Part shown: one piece after another, positions 1 to 6,996 of the stretch
Numbering within the stretch: the stretch's first letter is position 1
How the letters are laid out: each line of letters starts with the position of its first letter
From: Gammaproteobacteria bacterium
Lineage (GTDB): Bacteria; Pseudomonadota; Gammaproteobacteria; GCF-002020875
Assembly (NCBI GenBank): GCA_018671205.1
Contig: JABHIC010000144.1
Coordinates: forward strand, 1 to 11,854
Length of the DNA stretch: 11,854 bases
Reading direction: 5' to 3'
Made by a program: the position numbers and the translations under genes
Notes under the pieces: model-generated
Seen by the model: only the letters and a program-made list of their open reading frames with translations
What the model was told of the DNA's origin: nothing
Databases searched by the model: none

Positions 1-1
1 A

Positions 2-685
2 GATCTGGAGGCCTTTATCGAATTCAGTGCCGATCAACGGGGGCAACGACAGGGGGCCGAACCGGCGCTCTACCGGGATTTTCGCAGTGGTAACCGCGAT
101 CTCGCCACCCTGCTACTGGCCGATCTCTCCCTCTCCACCGATAGCTGGGTCAACAACCATTCACGAGTGATCGATGTGATACGGCAGAGTCTCCACCTTT
201 TCTCCGATGCCCTCTCTCATACCGGGGATCGCTTCGCCCTCTATGGTTTCTCCTCACGCAGCCGTGACCATGTACGCTTTCACCAGATCAAGACCTTCGA
301 AGAGCCATTCAATGAGACCACACGGGGGCGTATTGAGGCGATCAAACCGGGCTACTACACCCGTATGGGAGCCGCCATTCGCCACGCCACCACCCTGCTC
401 TCCAGACAGCCCGCAAACCGCCGTATTCTGCTCCTGCTGACCGATGGAAAACCGAATGATCTTGATCTATATGAGGGGCGTTACGGAATCGAGGATACTC
501 GTGAGGCGATTTTTGAGGCGAGGCGTGAGGGGCTCTACCCCTTCTGTGTCACCATTGATGAAGAGGGGGGCGGCTACCTTCCCCATATTTTCGGGCCGGG
601 GGGGTATATTGTGATTCGCCGTCCCGAAGAGCTCCCCCTACGGCTGCCCCGCCTCTATGCGCAGATTACCCAGGGAGGGGAGTGA
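2..685 (+). CDS. NorD/CbbO-family VWA-domain protein, C-terminal part (5' end outside window)
   Basis: The frame is open from base 2 to the TGA at 683-685, so the gene starts left of the window and about 227 residues are visible. The visible part is a von Willebrand factor A domain. A MIDAS metal-site motif of the DxSxST type (ADLSLSTDSW) begins at base 122. The later MIDAS threonine lies in the TRMGAAIRHA segment near base 360, and the MIDAS aspartate in LLTDGKPND near base 443. The ending LPRLYAQIT is the usual C-terminus of NorD and CbbO proteins. These work with MoxR-type AAA+ ATPases (NorQ/CbbQ) to activate nitric oxide reductase or Rubisco. Which of the two applies cannot be decided here, because the N-terminal part and any norQ/cbbQ, norCB or cbbLS neighbour lie outside the window. 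The family call is firm; the specific role is inference. Confidence 0.85.
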   Translation, partial: DLEAFIEFSADQRGQRQGAEPALYRDFRSGNRDLATLLLADLSLSTDSWVNNHSRVIDVIRQSLHLFSDALSHTGDRFALYGFSSRSRDHVRFHQIKTFEEPFNETTRGRIEAIKPGYYTRMGAAIRHATTLLSRQPANRRILLLLTDGKPNDLDLYEGRYGIEDTREAIFEARREGLYPFCVTIDEEGGGYLPHIFGPGGYIVIRRPEELPLRLPRLYAQITQGGE

Positions 686-704
686 GCTTCTACCCCAGAT
701 CCAC

Positions 705-710
705 TATAAT
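705..710 (+). promoter_or_regulatory. Candidate -10 box upstream of mutS
   Basis: A perfect TATAAT lies 45 bases upstream of the mutS ATG, in the 70-base gap after the VWA gene. It would place a transcript start near 716-718 and give a leader of about 40 bases. No convincing -35 hexamer is seen at normal spacing. A 5-bp inverted repeat (CCAGA at 695-699, TCTGG at 711-715) flanks the box. This is a single-box prediction and is therefore weak. Confidence 0.35.
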
Positions 711-755
711 TCTGGAATCCCAGCCCCCTCCATACCACAACCTCCCCCCTGATTT

Positions 756-3341
756 ATGAGCCAACCCACAAAGCCCCAACACACCCCTGTGATGCAGCAG
801 TATCTCCGGATCAAAGCGGAGCACCCCAAGGTGATGCTCTTCTACCGTATGGGCGATTTCTATGAGCTGTTTTATGAGGATGCAAAACGGGCCTCAGAGC
901 TGCTCGACATCACCCTGACGGCACGAGGAAAATCGGGAGGAGAGCCAATCCCGATGGCGGGCGTCCCCTACCATGCAGCAGAGCAGTACCTCGCCCGACT
1001 GGTACGTCTGGGGGAGTCTGTCGCACTCTGTGAACAGGTGGGAGATCCCGCCACCAGCAAGGGGCCGGTAGAGCGTCAGGTGGCACGTATCATCACCCCC
1101 GGCACCCTCACCGATGAGGCACTGATGGAGGATCGCAGTGAAAGCCTGCTGGTCGCTATTCTTGATCAGGAGAGCCACTATGGCGTTGCCCTGCTCTCTC
1201 TTGCGGCCGGTCGCTTCCAACTCATGGAGATCGATGATCTACAGATTCTGTTTGGCGAGCTGGAGCGGTTACAGCCCGCTGAGATCCTCTTTCGTGAGAG
1301 CTCCCCGCTACGTGACTCGCTGAAGGGGTATAACGGACTGCGCCCCCAGCCAGAGTGGAACTTTGATCTGGAGGGGGCCGAGCGAGAGCTGGCACGACAA
1401 TTCGGCACAAAAGATCTTTCCGGTTTCGGTTGTGATGGAGTCACCCTGGGGCTTGGTGCCGCCGGGGCACTGCTACAATATCTGCAACATACCCAACGGG
1501 CCTCCCTGCCCCACCTCAACAGCATTCAGATCATCCACCAGCAGGAGCATGTCACCATCGACGCCGCCAGTCGGCGCAACCTGGAGATCATCTCCAACCT
1601 CTCTGGTGGAGAGTCACACACCCTGGCAGCGGTAATGGATCACACCTGCACCGCGATGGGGGGGCGAATGCTGCGGCGCTGGCTCGGCAATCCGATTCGT
1701 AACCGCACCACGCTGGAGCAGCGCCTATTCTCCATCGACTCCATTCGGGAGCAGCGGCTGCATGACACCCTGCAACCCCTACTGCGTACCATCGGTGACA
1801 TGGAGCGTATCCTCTCGCGCATTGCACTAAAGAGCGCCCGCCCCCGCGATCTGGCACGGCTGCGTGACTCACTCACCACCCTGCCAGCACTACAACAGCA
1901 GCTAAGTGAGGATCAGACCCAATCACTCGCCCCACTGGCCCAAAAGATCTCCACCTTCCCACAGACCGAATCACTGTTGACTCAGGCGGTAATTGAAAAC
2001 CCACCGATGATCATCCGTGATGGCGGAGTAATCGCCAGCGGCTACGATGCCGAACTGGATGAGCTGCGCTCTATTCGTGAGAATGCCGGAGAGTTGCTCC
2101 AAAAGCTGGAGAAGCGTGAACGGGAGCGTACCGGAATCGCCACCCTGAAAGTGGGCTACAACCGGGTACATGGCTACTACATCGAGATTGGCAAAGCACA
2201 GCACGGGGAGATCCCCAGCGAGTATGTACGCCGCCAGACCCTAAAGGCGGCAGAGCGTTTTATCACCCCGGAGCTGAAAAAATTTGAGGACAAGGTACTC
2301 TCTGCCAATGAGCGTGCACTGAGTCGGGAGAAGGGGCTGTATGAGGCGTTGATCCAGCAATTGATCGAGACCCTCTCCCCCCTGCAACAGTGCGCTGACG
2401 GGATCGCAGAGCTGGATGTACTCACCAATCTGGCGGAGCGGGCCGAACAGCTTGACTGGGTGCGTCCCACTCTGGTCGAGGAGAGCTGCCTGGAGATCTC
2501 AGCCGGACGACATCCGGTGGTGGAACAGGTGGCCGAACACCCCTTTGTTGCCAACGACCTCACCCTGGATGAATCCACCCGAATGTGGATCATCACCGGC
2601 CCTAACATGGGTGGCAAGAGCACCTTTATGCGACAAAATGCACTGATTGTGTTGCTCGCCCACATTGGCAGCTTTGTCCCCGCAAGCCATGCCAAAATCG
2701 GTATGGTAGACCGCATCTTCACCCGTATTGGAGCCTCCGATGACCTAGCGGGTGGACGCTCCACCTTTATGGTGGAGATGACCGAGACCGCCAATATCCT
2801 TCACAATGCCAGTTACCGCAGTCTGGTGCTGATGGATGAGATCGGACGTGGCACCAGCACCTACGATGGCCTCTCACTGGCAGGGGCCTGTGCAGAGCAT
2901 CTACTTCGGGAACAGGGGGCTCTCACCCTGTTTGCCACCCACTACTTTGAGTTGACGGCAATGCCGGAGCAGATTCCTGAGGTGAAGAATGTCCACCTCG
3001 ATGCCGCAGAACATGGTGAGGGAATTATTTTTCTCCACGCGCTACGCCCCGGCCCTGCAAACCAGAGTTATGGTTTGCAAGTGGCCAGCCTGGCGGGAAT
3101 ACCCAGGGCGGTAATCCAGCAGGCACAACAGAAGCTGGTGGCACTGGAGCAGGAGCAGACAGAGGTGGCTACCGTGACAACAGCGGTCGCCTCAGCAGCC
3201 CGCTCAATGGAACCGACGCAACAGCTTTCCCTGTTCAGCCACTCAGCGGCTGAGAGCGCACTGCAGAAGATTGATCCCGACCAGATGAGTCCACTCGAGG
3301 CGCTGGAGACACTCTACCAGCTGAAAGAGCTACTCAAATAG
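756..3341 (+). CDS. mutS: DNA mismatch repair ATPase MutS
   Basis: MutS recognises mismatches and small loops in newly copied DNA and, with ATP, recruits MutL. The 861-residue product is full length for the family. The N-terminal mismatch-binding domain has the Phe-X-Glu wedge as F35-Y36-E37 in GDFYELF. Connector, lever and clamp domains follow. The ATPase domain has Walker A GPNMGGKST at residues 615-623 and Walker B LVLMDEIGRGTS with D694-E695. QLSLF at residues 823-827 matches the consensus sliding-clamp binding pentapeptide. The last residues (SPLEALETLYQLKELL) match the C-terminal tetramerisation helix. The ATG at 756 fits the usual N-terminus, but no Shine-Dalgarno sequence precedes it: the 15 upstream bases are pyrimidine-rich. 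The gene lies 70 bases after the VWA gene and converges on dsbC. Codons near residue 303 include a run of seven G (1658-1664). Confidence 0.99.
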   Translation: MSQPTKPQHTPVMQQYLRIKAEHPKVMLFYRMGDFYELFYEDAKRASELLDITLTARGKSGGEPIPMAGVPYHAAEQYLARLVRLGESVALCEQVGDPATSKGPVERQVARIITPGTLTDEALMEDRSESLLVAILDQESHYGVALLSLAAGRFQLMEIDDLQILFGELERLQPAEILFRESSPLRDSLKGYNGLRPQPEWNFDLEGAERELARQFGTKDLSGFGCDGVTLGLGAAGALLQYLQHTQRASLPHLNSIQIIHQQEHVTIDAASRRNLEIISNLSGGESHTLAAVMDHTCTAMGGRMLRRWLGNPIRNRTTLEQRLFSIDSIREQRLHDTLQPLLRTIGDMERILSRIALKSARPRDLARLRDSLTTLPALQQQLSEDQTQSLAPLAQKISTFPQTESLLTQAVIENPPMIIRDGGVIASGYDAELDELRSIRENAGELLQKLEKRERERTGIATLKVGYNRVHGYYIEIGKAQHGEIPSEYVRRQTLKAAERFITPELKKFEDKVLSANERALSREKGLYEALIQQLIETLSPLQQCADGIAELDVLTNLAERAEQLDWVRPTLVEESCLEISAGRHPVVEQVAEHPFVANDLTLDESTRMWIITGPNMGGKSTFMRQNALIVLLAHIGSFVPASHAKIGMVDRIFTRIGASDDLAGGRSTFMVEMTETANILHNASYRSLVLMDEIGRGTSTYDGLSLAGACAEHLLREQGALTLFATHYFELTAMPEQIPEVKNVHLDAAEHGEGIIFLHALRPGPANQSYGLQVASLAGIPRAVIQQAQQKLVALEQEQTEVATVTTAVASAARSMEPTQQLSLFSHSAAESALQKIDPDQMSPLEALETLYQLKELLK

Positions 3342-3374
3342 GTCAAACAGGAGAGCCTCATTAAGGGCTCCTCT

Positions 3375-3414
3375 AAAAAAGGGCACCTCTAACTAATACA
3401 CTTTAGAGGTACCC
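3375..3414 (-). terminator. Rho-independent terminator of the xerD-dsbC operon
   Basis: On the minus strand the arms 3414-3403 and 3392-3381 pair over 12 positions around a 10-base loop, and six T follow (complement of A 3375-3380). The one non-Watson-Crick position (C3384/A3411) is a G-U wobble in the minus-strand RNA but a C-A mismatch in plus-strand RNA. On the plus strand the hairpin is followed by TAAAAG rather than a T run. Both facts say it ends dsbC transcripts, about 20 bases past the stop codon, rather than mutS transcripts. Its arms resemble a sequence just upstream of xerD. Confidence 0.9.
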
Positions 3415-3435
3415 TAAAAGCAAAGCAGTGGCGTC

Positions 3436-4185
3436 TTATAGCCCCAGCTTCTGAAGAAGTTTCTTCGCCGGCATATAGCCCCCGATCACATCTCCATCAT
3501 CAATCACGATATGGGGCGTCCCCTTCAACCCGAAGGCACTGGCCAGCTCCATTTGTGAGGCAATCGGGTTTTCACAAACTTTATCTTCCGGGGGCATGCC
3601 GGCTTTGGCCTGGGTCATCGCGGCAGCACGATCCTCTGCACACCAGACACTCACCGCCTTATGATAGGAGGGTGAGTTGATCCCGGTACGGGGGTAGAGA
3701 ATATAACGCAGTTTGACCCCGGCACTCAACAGAGTCTCACGCTCTGCATGGAGACGGACACAGTAGGGGCAATCAATATCAGAGAATATGGTGAGGGTTC
3801 TTTTCGTCTCTGAGGGGGTAAAGAGCACCATAGCCGACTCATCCATCCCCTCCAGTATATCAACCCGTGCCTTGGAAATAGCCTCATTGGTGAGGTTTTT
3901 ACGTGCCTCAAGATCCAGCATCTGACCATCAAACAGGTACTTCCCATCGGCGGAGAGATAGAGAACGGTGGTTCCAAAACGGACCAGATAGAGATCGGGA
4001 ATAGGGGTGAGACTCACCTCACTCGGAGTGTTGCCAGGGACCATTTGTTGTAGTTGATCGCTCACTGCCTGGGGAATCTCATCGGCCGCATGAACCCCCG
4101 CAGTGACACTCAACAGAGCGCCCAACAGTGACCCCAGCAGCATGCCACTAGCTTTATTTCCGAACCTATTTACTACTTTTTTCAT
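3436..4185 (-). CDS. dsbC: Periplasmic thiol:disulfide interchange protein DsbC
   Basis: DsbC is a periplasmic dimer that reshuffles wrong disulfide bonds and is kept reduced by DsbD. The 249-residue precursor has a signal peptide (basic MKKVVNR, a hydrophobic stretch to about residue 30, cleavage predicted after VHA at residue 33). A DsbC-type N-terminal dimerisation region spans about 35-100 and a thioredoxin fold follows. The active site is CPYC at 139-142 and the cis-proline loop is G222-T223-P224. A second cysteine pair, C182 and C204, is 22 residues apart, the same spacing as the structural disulfide of E. coli DsbC (C141-C163). CPYC itself is the motif of DsbG; E. coli DsbC has CGYC. 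The second cysteine pair and the xerD neighbour favour DsbC. The start is supported by AGAGGA nine bases upstream, at 4195-4200, lying inside the end of xerD. Only six bases separate the two genes, so they are probably co-transcribed and translationally coupled. Confidence 0.93.
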   Translation of the reverse strand: MKKVVNRFGNKASGMLLGSLLGALLSVTAGVHAADEIPQAVSDQLQQMVPGNTPSEVSLTPIPDLYLVRFGTTVLYLSADGKYLFDGQMLDLEARKNLTNEAISKARVDILEGMDESAMVLFTPSETKRTLTIFSDIDCPYCVRLHAERETLLSAGVKLRYILYPRTGINSPSYHKAVSVWCAEDRAAAMTQAKAGMPPEDKVCENPIASQMELASAFGLKGTPHIVIDDGDVIGGYMPAKKLLQKLGL

Positions 4186-4191
4186 TATTTT

Positions 4192-5094
4192 TTATCCTCT
4201 TGGGTGATGTTCTTTATGTATATTCTTCATTCTTTCCTGAGCCACATAGGTGTAGATCTGGGTAGTTGAGAGGTCACTATGGCCCAGCAACATCTGCACA
4301 GAACGCAGATCTGCACCGTGGTTGAGCAGGTGAGTGGCAAAGGCATGACGCAGTGTGTGGGGTGAAAACGGGGTGACAGCCCCCATCTGCTGACCATATT
4401 TTTTTAGCCGTATCCAGAATGCCTGTCGTGTCATTCCTCCCCCTCTTGCGGTAACAAAGAGGGTATCCGAGATTCGTCCCCGCATCAACTCGGGACGACT
4501 ATTTTCCATATACTGATCGACCCACTCCAGTGCCACCTCCCCCAGTGGTACCAGACGCTCTTTACTCCCTTTACCCATAATTCTCACAATCCCTTGTCTC
4601 AAATTGAGCCCATCCAGCCTCAACCCCACCAGCTCAGAGACCCGAAGCCCCCCTCCATACATCAGCTCGATCATGGCCCGATCCCTCAACCCTAGCGGGG
4701 TCTCAACGGCAGGAGCCTCCAGTAGCGCCTCTACCTCCTGTTCACTCAGGCTCTTAGGCAGTGGACGCCCCAGCTTGGGTGAGCTAATCCGCGCACTGGG
4801 ATCATCCTCTCGTATCCCCTGATGAAGCAGGTAGCGATAGAAGCGACGCAGGGAACTCAAAACTCGCGCAATGGTTCTGGCCTGACACTTTTTCTGCTGA
4901 TTGAGGTAGGCCAGATAGCGCTGCAGCTGGAACTCTTCCGCCTTTTCTAGCGGGGGAAGCTGATGCTCCTGTAGCCAATGCGCCAGCAGTCTAAGGTCAC
5001 TACGGTACGCAGAGAGGGTGTGGTCGCTCAGCCCCCGCTCCACCCAGAGTGTATCCAGAAAACCCTCAATCTGCCGATCTGTTGACTCGTCCAT
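4192..5094 (-). CDS. xerD: Site-specific tyrosine recombinase XerD
   Basis: XerD works with XerC at the dif site to resolve chromosome dimers at the division septum, activated by FtsK. The product has 300 residues (E. coli XerD 298). An N-terminal SAM-like core-binding domain spans about 5-90. The C-terminal catalytic domain has every expected residue: R151 (GGGLRVSEL), K175 (MGKGSKER), H246 and R249 (HTLRH), H272 (LLGHSDLSTTQ) and the nucleophile Y281. All are shifted by 2-3 positions from the E. coli numbers. XerC is the main alternative; adjacency to dsbC, as in the E. coli xerD-dsbC-recJ cluster, supports XerD. recJ is not present downstream here. The ATG at 5094 directly follows an in-frame TAG (5095-5097), so no longer start exists, and no clear Shine-Dalgarno sequence is seen. 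Confidence 0.97.
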   Translation of the reverse strand: MDESTDRQIEGFLDTLWVERGLSDHTLSAYRSDLRLLAHWLQEHQLPPLEKAEEFQLQRYLAYLNQQKKCQARTIARVLSSLRRFYRYLLHQGIREDDPSARISSPKLGRPLPKSLSEQEVEALLEAPAVETPLGLRDRAMIELMYGGGLRVSELVGLRLDGLNLRQGIVRIMGKGSKERLVPLGEVALEWVDQYMENSRPELMRGRISDTLFVTARGGGMTRQAFWIRLKKYGQQMGAVTPFSPHTLRHAFATHLLNHGADLRSVQMLLGHSDLSTTQIYTYVAQERMKNIHKEHHPRG

Positions 5095-5197
5095 CTATTT
5101 AGAGGCACCCTTCATAACGGTTCCGGGGTCATTGATAGTCCGGGATGTTTTGTAGCCTGTGCTGGAGAGGTTACGAAAAAACTTATGAGACGCTTAA

Positions 5198-5230
5198 ACA
5201 GAAAAGGCGAACCATGAACGGGTTCGCCTC
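5198..5230 (-). terminator. Rho-independent terminator after rplS
   Basis: On the minus strand a perfect 9-bp stem (5229-5221 with 5213-5205, sequence AGGCGAACC) closes a 7-base loop and is followed by TTTTCTGTTT. It lies about 40 bases past the rplS stop and would end the rpsP-rimM-trmD-rplS transcript. It also insulates xerD, which starts about 105 bases further on. The plus strand shows no T run after the hairpin. Confidence 0.88.
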
Positions 5231-5267
5231 TTCAAAATTGCCCTGCGAATCGTCGCAATAGAGGGCG

Positions 5268-5612
5268 TTATATTTTCTCTCTGATTCGTGCAGCCTTACC
5301 GGTACGTCCACGCATATAGTAGAGTTTGGCACGACGCACCACCCCCTTGCGCTTCACCGTAATACTATCAACCATTGTGCTGTAGGTCTGGAATACACGC
5401 TCCACACCCTCGCCATAAGAGATCTTGCGCAGTGTGAATGAGGAGTTGAGCCCCCGGTTCTTCTTCGCGATACAGAGCCCCTCAAAAGCCTGTAGACGCT
5501 CACGAGTACCCTCTTTTACCTTTACCTGAACAACTACGGTATCTCCTGGATTAAACTCAGGGATATCACGCTCCATCTGCTCTGCTTCCAATGCTTGAAT
5601 AATATTGCTCAT
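5268..5612 (-). CDS. rplS: 50S ribosomal protein L19
   Basis: L19 is a large-subunit protein at the interface with the 30S subunit. The 114-residue product matches the family length (115 in E. coli). It shows the conserved features in order: an N-terminal helix (MSNIIQALEAEQ), the SH3-like barrel region (FNPGDTVVVQVKVKEGTRERLQAFEG), and the C-terminal VKRKGVVRRAKLYYMR followed by a basic tail ending ARIREKI. The segment FQTYSTMVDS differs slightly from the more common FQTHSP version. It is the last gene of the rpsP-rimM-trmD-rplS block but lies 120 bases after trmD. That gap holds a good -10 box and a hairpin, so rplS may also be transcribed on its own. The ribosome-binding site before the ATG is weak (GGA about 10 bases upstream). 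Confidence 0.98.
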   Translation of the reverse strand: MSNIIQALEAEQMERDIPEFNPGDTVVVQVKVKEGTRERLQAFEGLCIAKKNRGLNSSFTLRKISYGEGVERVFQTYSTMVDSITVKRKGVVRRAKLYYMRGRTGKAARIREKI

Positions 5613-5656
5613 TGCTCTAGTCCGTTACCTTTCTGTTACTCTACTGACAGGCCATC

Positions 5657-5677
5657 CTATTGCCTCAGCGGCAATAG
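5657..5677 (-). promoter_or_regulatory. Perfect hairpin in the rplS 5' leader
   Basis: An 8-bp perfect inverted repeat (CTATTGCC at 5657-5664, GGCAATAG at 5670-5677) closes a 5-base loop. If transcription starts near 5685, as the -10 box at 5692-5697 predicts, the hairpin sits within the first 10-30 bases of the transcript, about 45 bases before the rplS ATG. No T run follows it on the minus strand, so it is not a terminator for trmD. It could stabilise the mRNA or bind a regulator; both ideas are inference. Confidence 0.5.
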
Positions 5678-5691
5678 TTTTGAAGGCGCGT

Positions 5692-5719
5692 ATTATACGA
5701 TTTTCTGAGATTATTTCAC
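5692..5719 (-). promoter_or_regulatory. Candidate sigma-70 promoter for rplS
   Basis: On the minus strand a perfect TATAAT (5697-5692) lies 16 bases after GTGAAA (5719-5714), which matches 4 of 6 positions of TTGACA. The -10 box is followed directly by the GC-rich ACGCGCC, the kind of discriminator seen at stringently controlled ribosomal promoters. The AT-rich stretch 5711-5740 lies at and just upstream of the -35. The predicted leader is about 70 bases. Confidence 0.6.
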
Positions 5720-5732
5720 CCTTAAATTTTGA

Positions 5733-6446
5733 TTATTTTACGCTTTCGTCCAGAACCCCATCCGGGATCAGATCCGGACGACGGCTCCGGGTACGGCTCT
5801 GCCCCTGCCGCTTGCGCCAGTCGGCAATCAAACGGTGGTTGCCACTCAGCAGTACCTCTGGAACCCCCAGCCCATCCACCACCTCAGGGCGGCTATAGTG
5901 GGGACAGTCCAGCAACCCCTCTGAAAAGGAGTCCTCTGCCGCAGAGTCCGCATGCCCCAGCGCCCCCGGTAGCAGACGAATCACCGCATCCATCAACACC
6001 ATCGCGGGCAGCTCTCCTCCACTAACCACATAGTCCCCAATAGAGATCTCCTCATCCACTTCGGACTCAATCAGTCGTTCATCCACCCCCTCATAACGAC
6101 CTGCTAGGAGAATCAGCCCCTCCATCGCGCTCAGCTCCCTGACCCGCTGCTGAGTCAATGGAGCCCCCTGGGGCGAGAGATAGATCAGATGGGGAGAGAT
6201 TTTCTGCTGCTGCTGTTGTTCACGTACCTGTTGAATCGTGCGCTTCAGCGGGGCATAGAGCATCACCATACCCGGCCCCCCACCATAGGGGCGATCATCC
6301 ACTGTACGGTGTCGATCCTCGGTATAGTCTCTTGGGTTCCACCCCTGAAGCTCCACCAGCCCCCGCTCTACCGCACGTCCGGTCACACCAAAATCGGTGA
6401 TCGCCTGTACCATATCAGGAAAAATAGAGATCAGATCAATGCGCAT
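5733..6446 (-). CDS. trmD: tRNA (guanine-37-N1)-methyltransferase TrmD
   Basis: TrmD transfers a methyl group from S-adenosylmethionine to N1 of G37 in tRNAs reading CNN and related codons, which prevents +1 frameshifting. It is a dimeric SPOUT (trefoil-knot) enzyme. The 237-residue product shows the family signatures in order: MRIDLISIFPDM start, GVTGRAVERGLV, DRHRTVDDRPYGGGPGM at about 44-60, SPQG at 91-94, GRYEGVDER at 116-124, the knot and SAM-binding stretch IGDYVVSGGELPA at 136-148, and catalytic D172 in AEDSFSEG. CPHYSRPE and LLSGNH follow. It ends about 18 residues before E. coli TrmD (255), with a short tail after RRPDLI. Much of the missing length is a variable region, so function should be intact. 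A glutamine run lies at 77-81. It follows rimM by 25 bases with no strong Shine-Dalgarno sequence. Confidence 0.98.
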   Translation of the reverse strand: MRIDLISIFPDMVQAITDFGVTGRAVERGLVELQGWNPRDYTEDRHRTVDDRPYGGGPGMVMLYAPLKRTIQQVREQQQQQKISPHLIYLSPQGAPLTQQRVRELSAMEGLILLAGRYEGVDERLIESEVDEEISIGDYVVSGGELPAMVLMDAVIRLLPGALGHADSAAEDSFSEGLLDCPHYSRPEVVDGLGVPEVLLSGNHRLIADWRKRQGQSRTRSRRPDLIPDGVLDESVK

Positions 6447-6471
6447 AACAAGACTCAGGGGAGGGGAATCA

Positions 6472-6987
6472 TTAAAAATCGGACGGCCAATCCACTCTGA
6501 TCAACCGTTTATCCAGCTCTACCTCCTGAACCCAGGGGTCGACAAAAGGGATTAACCGCTCCTCCCTCTCAGCCTTAACAATCAGCACATCATTGGCTCC
6601 GGTCTCCATCAGATTCGCCACCTCTCCAAGCGCTTCCTGCTGAAGGTTCACCACCTGACAGCCGACCAGATCAGACCAGTAGTACTCATTCAGCGCCGGG
6701 GGTTGCAGCGCATCACGCGCCACGAAGATCTCTGCCCCCAGCAATGACTCTGCCGTAGTACGATCACTGATCCCCTCAAGTTGAGCCACCACCCCCTTAC
6801 CCTGACGATGCCCCTGACTGACCGTATACGCTTGCTCGCCCCCGTTCTGATGCAAACGCCAGCTCGGATAAGCGAGAATATTCTCCCGGGGGCTGGTGTA
6901 GGAGTAAATTCTCACCCAACCACGCACACCAAAAAGCCCACTCACTCGACCCAATAGAACGGGGGAATCAGTGGACTTCATAGTCAT
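6472..6987 (-). CDS. rimM: 16S rRNA processing / 30S maturation factor RimM
   Basis: RimM binds S19 and helps mature the head of the 30S subunit. The 171-residue product has the two expected domains. An N-terminal RimM barrel has GRVSGLFGVRGWVRIYSYT at about 13-31. A PRC-barrel follows from about residue 95 (YYWSDLVGCQV, then GEVANLMETGANDVLIV, then LIPFVDPWV). E. coli RimM has 182 residues. Two ATGs stand close together (MTM); the first, at 6987, is preferred because GGAGG (7001-6997) lies nine bases upstream. That GGAGG can pair with CCTCC 7 bases further upstream, which may limit translation. The gene is 30 bases after rpsP and 25 before trmD, in the usual order of this operon. Confidence 0.98.
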   Translation of the reverse strand: MTMKSTDSPVLLGRVSGLFGVRGWVRIYSYTSPRENILAYPSWRLHQNGGEQAYTVSQGHRQGKGVVAQLEGISDRTTAESLLGAEIFVARDALQPPALNEYYWSDLVGCQVVNLQQEALGEVANLMETGANDVLIVKAEREERLIPFVDPWVQEVELDKRLIRVDWPSDF

Positions 6988-6996
6988 CAGAGGGCA

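Noticed and set aside
695..715. Inverted repeat CCAGA/TCTGG around the mutS -10 box as an operator
   Set aside because: A 5-bp repeat with an 11-base spacer is expected by chance at this length, and no known operator matches it.
2177..2794. 205-residue open frame on the minus strand inside mutS
   Set aside because: It lies wholly antisense to the conserved MutS clamp and ATPase domains, and its translation is low-complexity in serine and arginine with no family resemblance.
3353..3370. Hairpin just after mutS (GAGCC/GGCTC) as a mutS terminator
   Set aside because: The stem is 5 bp plus an imperfect extension, and on the plus strand it is followed by CTCTAAAAAA, not T residues.
4192..5094. 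Tyrosine recombinase as the integrase of a mobile element
   Set aside because: Full XerD-like length and residues, dsbC as the next gene and housekeeping genes all around; no attachment repeats or cargo genes are seen.
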